This document shows positions 61,439-64,000 of a stretch of 64,000 bases of DNA, one piece after another. Position 1 is the first letter of the stretch. The number at the start of each line of letters is the position of its first letter. The stretch is from Bryopsis sp. KO-2023 (Eukaryota > Chlorophyta > Ulvophyceae > Bryopsidales > Bryopsidaceae), in assembly GCA_030272585.1 (NCBI GenBank), contig BSYQ01000006.1:4737001-4801000 (forward strand), in the 5' to 3' direction. The notes below the pieces were generated by a model. That model ran no database searches. It was not told the DNA's origin and saw only the letters and a program-made list of their open reading frames with translations. Position numbers and translations under genes: made by a program.

Positions 61439-63280
61439 AAAAAAAAAAAAAAAAAACCACACCAGTTCAACCACGCTCAAAAACACACGACTCTCAATAT
61501 CAATCACCATGAAGCGAAAAAAAAAAAAAAAAAAAGTTACAAAAAAAAGCCCACGTAAAAAAAGAACTACAAAAAGAATTTGAAAGGATGTAGATTTTCT
61601 TTATAAAAAAAAAACAAAAAAAGCTTTGGAACCCCAGAGAAGAAAAGGCCAATGAGGGAGGGGGAAAAAAGAGTGAAAAAAAAAGAAACATGGTACCTTG
61701 TTTTTCGTATGAAAAAGGATGCTGAAGAAACGTAAGAAAAAGAAAAGAAAAATTGTTGGGAACAGAAGGTGTGTTGAACTTCAAAAAGAGGAAAAAAAAG
61801 GGAAAGGAAAGGTAAAGCTGTATACATGATGACTCATGAAAAGTTGCAGAGGAAAAAAAGAGTATTGGGGTCGTTTACCAAAAAAAAAAAGATTGGGAAA
61901 AGTGGTAGGGAAATAGAAAGGGTTTCAAAAAATTAAGACTTCATTGAGGGCTTCACGTATCTTTTGAATGAAGTGTCTTTTGTTTTTTAAAATTATGTTT
62001 TTCTTAATAATAACTGAGTTTCGGTTTTTCCGCTGGACTTTTGTGTGGGGAATTTGGGTGAGGCCTTTTTATTTCCACGCTATTTTTCTCTCTTTTTTTT
62101 TTTTAATTTTATCCTCTTATTCTTGCTCTGGGGAAAAGGAAAAGGTGGAGAATGAGGAAACAAAAAGGGAAGAAAAAGATGAATCGAAAAAGTTTGGTTG
62201 AGGTTGAATCGCTTTCATGCTTGTAGTTTCTGTGTTGTGAAATGCTGGGGGGGTGGATTGGATTCTCTTTTTTTCTTGTTTTTTTTTCTTGTTTTTTTTC
62301 AGGCAGTTCATTGGTCGAGTACAGAAAGGGTTGTAAGAGAGAATGAGATGGATGAAAAACATTGCTGTTGGTTTTTAAAAACAGAACGCACTTACAAATG
62401 CTCAAACTGTGTCGTAAATGCTCAAAGAATCCATTTTTTTTTTAAAGTAAAAAACACTTGGAAAATTGCAAAATAGCTCCATACCTTCGGAAGAAGAAGG
62501 TTGGTAGTAGTGCTGCTTTAGCAAGGTAGATGTTACATTTTAGGAGGTTTTCACTACAAAAAAAACTTGAAAAATTCAAAAATAAATCAATTCAATCTTA
62601 ACTGTCTGATCTTAAGTACAGGTTCCAACCACTTCAAAAACAATGGATTCACCTCAAATCGGATTGGATAATCCCTTTGCTGAATTAGAATTAAAAAAAT
62701 AATAAAGAAAAAAGAAACGAAATGAAGGTTAGAGTGGACGGGCATAAAAAAGGGTGAAGCCATTGTATTGGACCAACTTTTTGACATGGTTTTTTTACAT
62801 AAAGAGCATCCGTTGAAAAGCAGCTCGAACCAAAGCCAGAGTCTCCCGCTCTGTGTCAAAGGGTCGCATAAATCACTCTGGACACAAGTTTCACCTCGAA
62901 CCCAGGTTTGGGTGATAATGGCCCCGATCCAGCACAATCGTTGAACAGCCTTTGGACTGATGGTCGACGTGTTCAGCGCCGCCGTCTTGGCACCGTCCAC
63001 CCTCCTTTCCCAATCCTCTCTCCTGCTTGGGGTGCTTCTGACCAAAATTGAAATTTCCGTTACAAGCCTCTGAATTGAGCGTTCAGGGGAAAAAGAAGAG
63101 GGCTGCGAAACCAAACCAAAAAGTTGCTGACGAAAGCGTCGGCGCTGGATTGGCTCTAATGATAATGATTACACTTTTACTGGCATCGATATCACATCCA
63201 AGAACGCCAACCCGACGGGCGGGTCCGATTCACAGGCAAGGTCTTTTCTTACGTTGTGTGGGTCCAAAGTTATTTGGAAC
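61439..63280. other. AT-rich intergenic stretch, one weak minus-strand ORF
   Basis: Many A and T homopolymers. A minus-strand open frame of 175 codons at 63114-62587 has a Lys/Arg/Ser-rich start and a hydrophobic stretch near the end. It has no recognisable domain or splice support and is probably chance. Confidence 0.4.
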
Positions 63281-63290
63281 TATAAAAAAA
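63281..63290 (+). promoter_or_regulatory. TATA box of the secreted-protein gene
   Basis: TATAAAAAAA lies 80 bases before the ATG at 63361, a normal distance for a TATA box plus a short leader. Confidence 0.6.
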
Positions 63291-63360
63291 GCGTAGTGGA
63301 GAGGAAAGGCGAACTGGGTTAGCTTGCTTTGCTTCTTGACTTCGACAGTTGAACAGAAAA

Positions 63361-64000
63361 ATGATGAAGTCGGCTCTTTGCATTGCTGTGGTGGCGCTCT
63401 TGTGTGGTGGGTAGCTGATAGGCCTCTGCTAAAGACAGCAAGTTTGCGCCGCTTGAATGCAATGATCAAATTTTCAACGCTGCTCGTGTTTTTGCAGGAA
63501 GCGGCCTCGCCGTGGATTGCCCCGGAGCCGCCGATCCCAGCTGCAGTGCTTTCGCTTCGCTGCAAATTTTCGTGACTGCTGGTAACTGCAAGGGCCAAGC
63601 TGGTGCCGATTGCGAGGTGATCTTTGTTGCGATGCCTTTGTATTTTGGTGCTGGCGTTTTTACAAGAGAATCGACTCGACTTTTGTGTGTGGTTTTTCAC
63701 CGTTGACAGGCGGTGAGCAGCTCTCAGAGCAAGTTCAAGGAGGCGTATGCCGACTGGTGGGGCGAGGGAAAGGACGCTTGCGAGGGAGGAAAGGTCGAGG
63801 CCGCCGCCACCGCAGTCGCCACCGCGATCGCCGAAGTCTGGTCGAACGCAGCGGCCAAGGTCACGTGCGACGGCAGGGGTTTCGCATGCGGCTGGTCCGC
63901 CTCCGGCGGTAACACCTTCGCATTGGGTTTCGCCGAAGCGCTCGCCCAAGCCGCTGCCGATGCCTTCGATGGCGAATTCGCCACTGCCTTCTGCTACGCC
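63361..64000 (+). CDS. Secreted Ala-rich Cys-containing protein (partial)
   Basis: Exons 63361-63406, 63498-63616 and from 63710 to the window end, with GT-AG borders and exact phases. The protein starts with a signal peptide (MKSALCIAVVALLCGSGLA), so it should be secreted or enter the wall. The mature part has paired Cys (CPGAADPSC; CKGQAGADC; CEGG; C...CGW) and Ala-rich helices (EAAATAVATAIAEVWSNAAA; FAEALAQAAADAFDG). I know no family. The coding exons are GC-rich with strong codon bias, as in a highly expressed gene. The 3' end lies outside the window. Confidence 0.75.

Noticed and set aside
62587..63114. 175-codon minus-strand gene
   Set aside because: No domain, no splice support, composition like the surrounding AT-rich DNA at its end.

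Overview
The window is nuclear DNA of a eukaryote, most likely a green plant of the streptophyte lineage, possibly a charophyte alga. Support for this: genes are split by GT-AG introns with T-rich acceptors, and there is a recognisable chloroplast maltose exporter (MEX1), a Mediator subunit 17, a caffeoyl-CoA-type O-methyltransferase and an XS-type zinc-finger/coiled-coil protein. Nothing bacterial is present. The species cannot be named from the sequence.

The left 43 kb is a nest of transposable elements. From the left: the minus-strand 5' end of an LTR element (E, 1-816); a spliced En/Spm (CACTA)-type Tnp2-like transposase gene (1865-5495) with other transposons in its introns; then chromovirus (Ty3/Gypsy) element A (5496-26315), which broke into the transposase gene. 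Element B (8499-19637) sits inside the gag of A with a perfect 5-bp target duplication. A 466-bp hAT-like element (17621-18086) sits inside the third ORF of B. An LTR element that lacks integrase (D, 20319-24746) sits inside the pol of A. A has also lost most of its own pol by an internal deletion. Element C (28161-38432), the same family as A, is complete: the LTRs look identical, the target duplication is CATGG, and gag, pol and a third ORF are all open.

Chromoviruses B and C share an unusual plan: LTRs of only 174 bp; a very long Gag (945-988 aa) with coiled-coil, Gly-rich and RGG parts and a CCHC knuckle, plus an SR-repeat block in C; a Pol in the -1 frame with a DCG protease and a C-terminal chromodomain; and, after pol, an extra ORF3 coding for a coiled-coil protein with a conserved Cys/His cluster. 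This ORF3 is the best candidate for an undescribed gene.

Scattered through the window are non-coding elements (about 2218-3189, 4000-4737, 17621-18086, 38518-39584, 41512-42803). Each carries a tRNA-like core, usually as a head-to-head pair, between arms built from one short word and its reverse complement. The word differs in every element (GTAACG, TACGGT, GATCGG, CCGGTC), although the cores of two of them are almost the same. Several have hAT-like ends with 8-bp duplications. A further palindromic element (45811-46459), built from the word CCCCGCACA, uses the same word as the introns of the Tnp2 gene.

The right 20 kb holds host genes: a CSB/ERCC6-like helicase fragment (44362-45025); an O-methyltransferase whose N- and C-terminal halves lie on opposite strands, as if split by an inversion; a minus-strand XS zinc-finger gene divergent from MED17 across about 195 bp; MEX1; and the start of a secreted Ala-rich, Cys-containing protein with a TATA box. 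All exon joins are read by eye from splice signals and phase.
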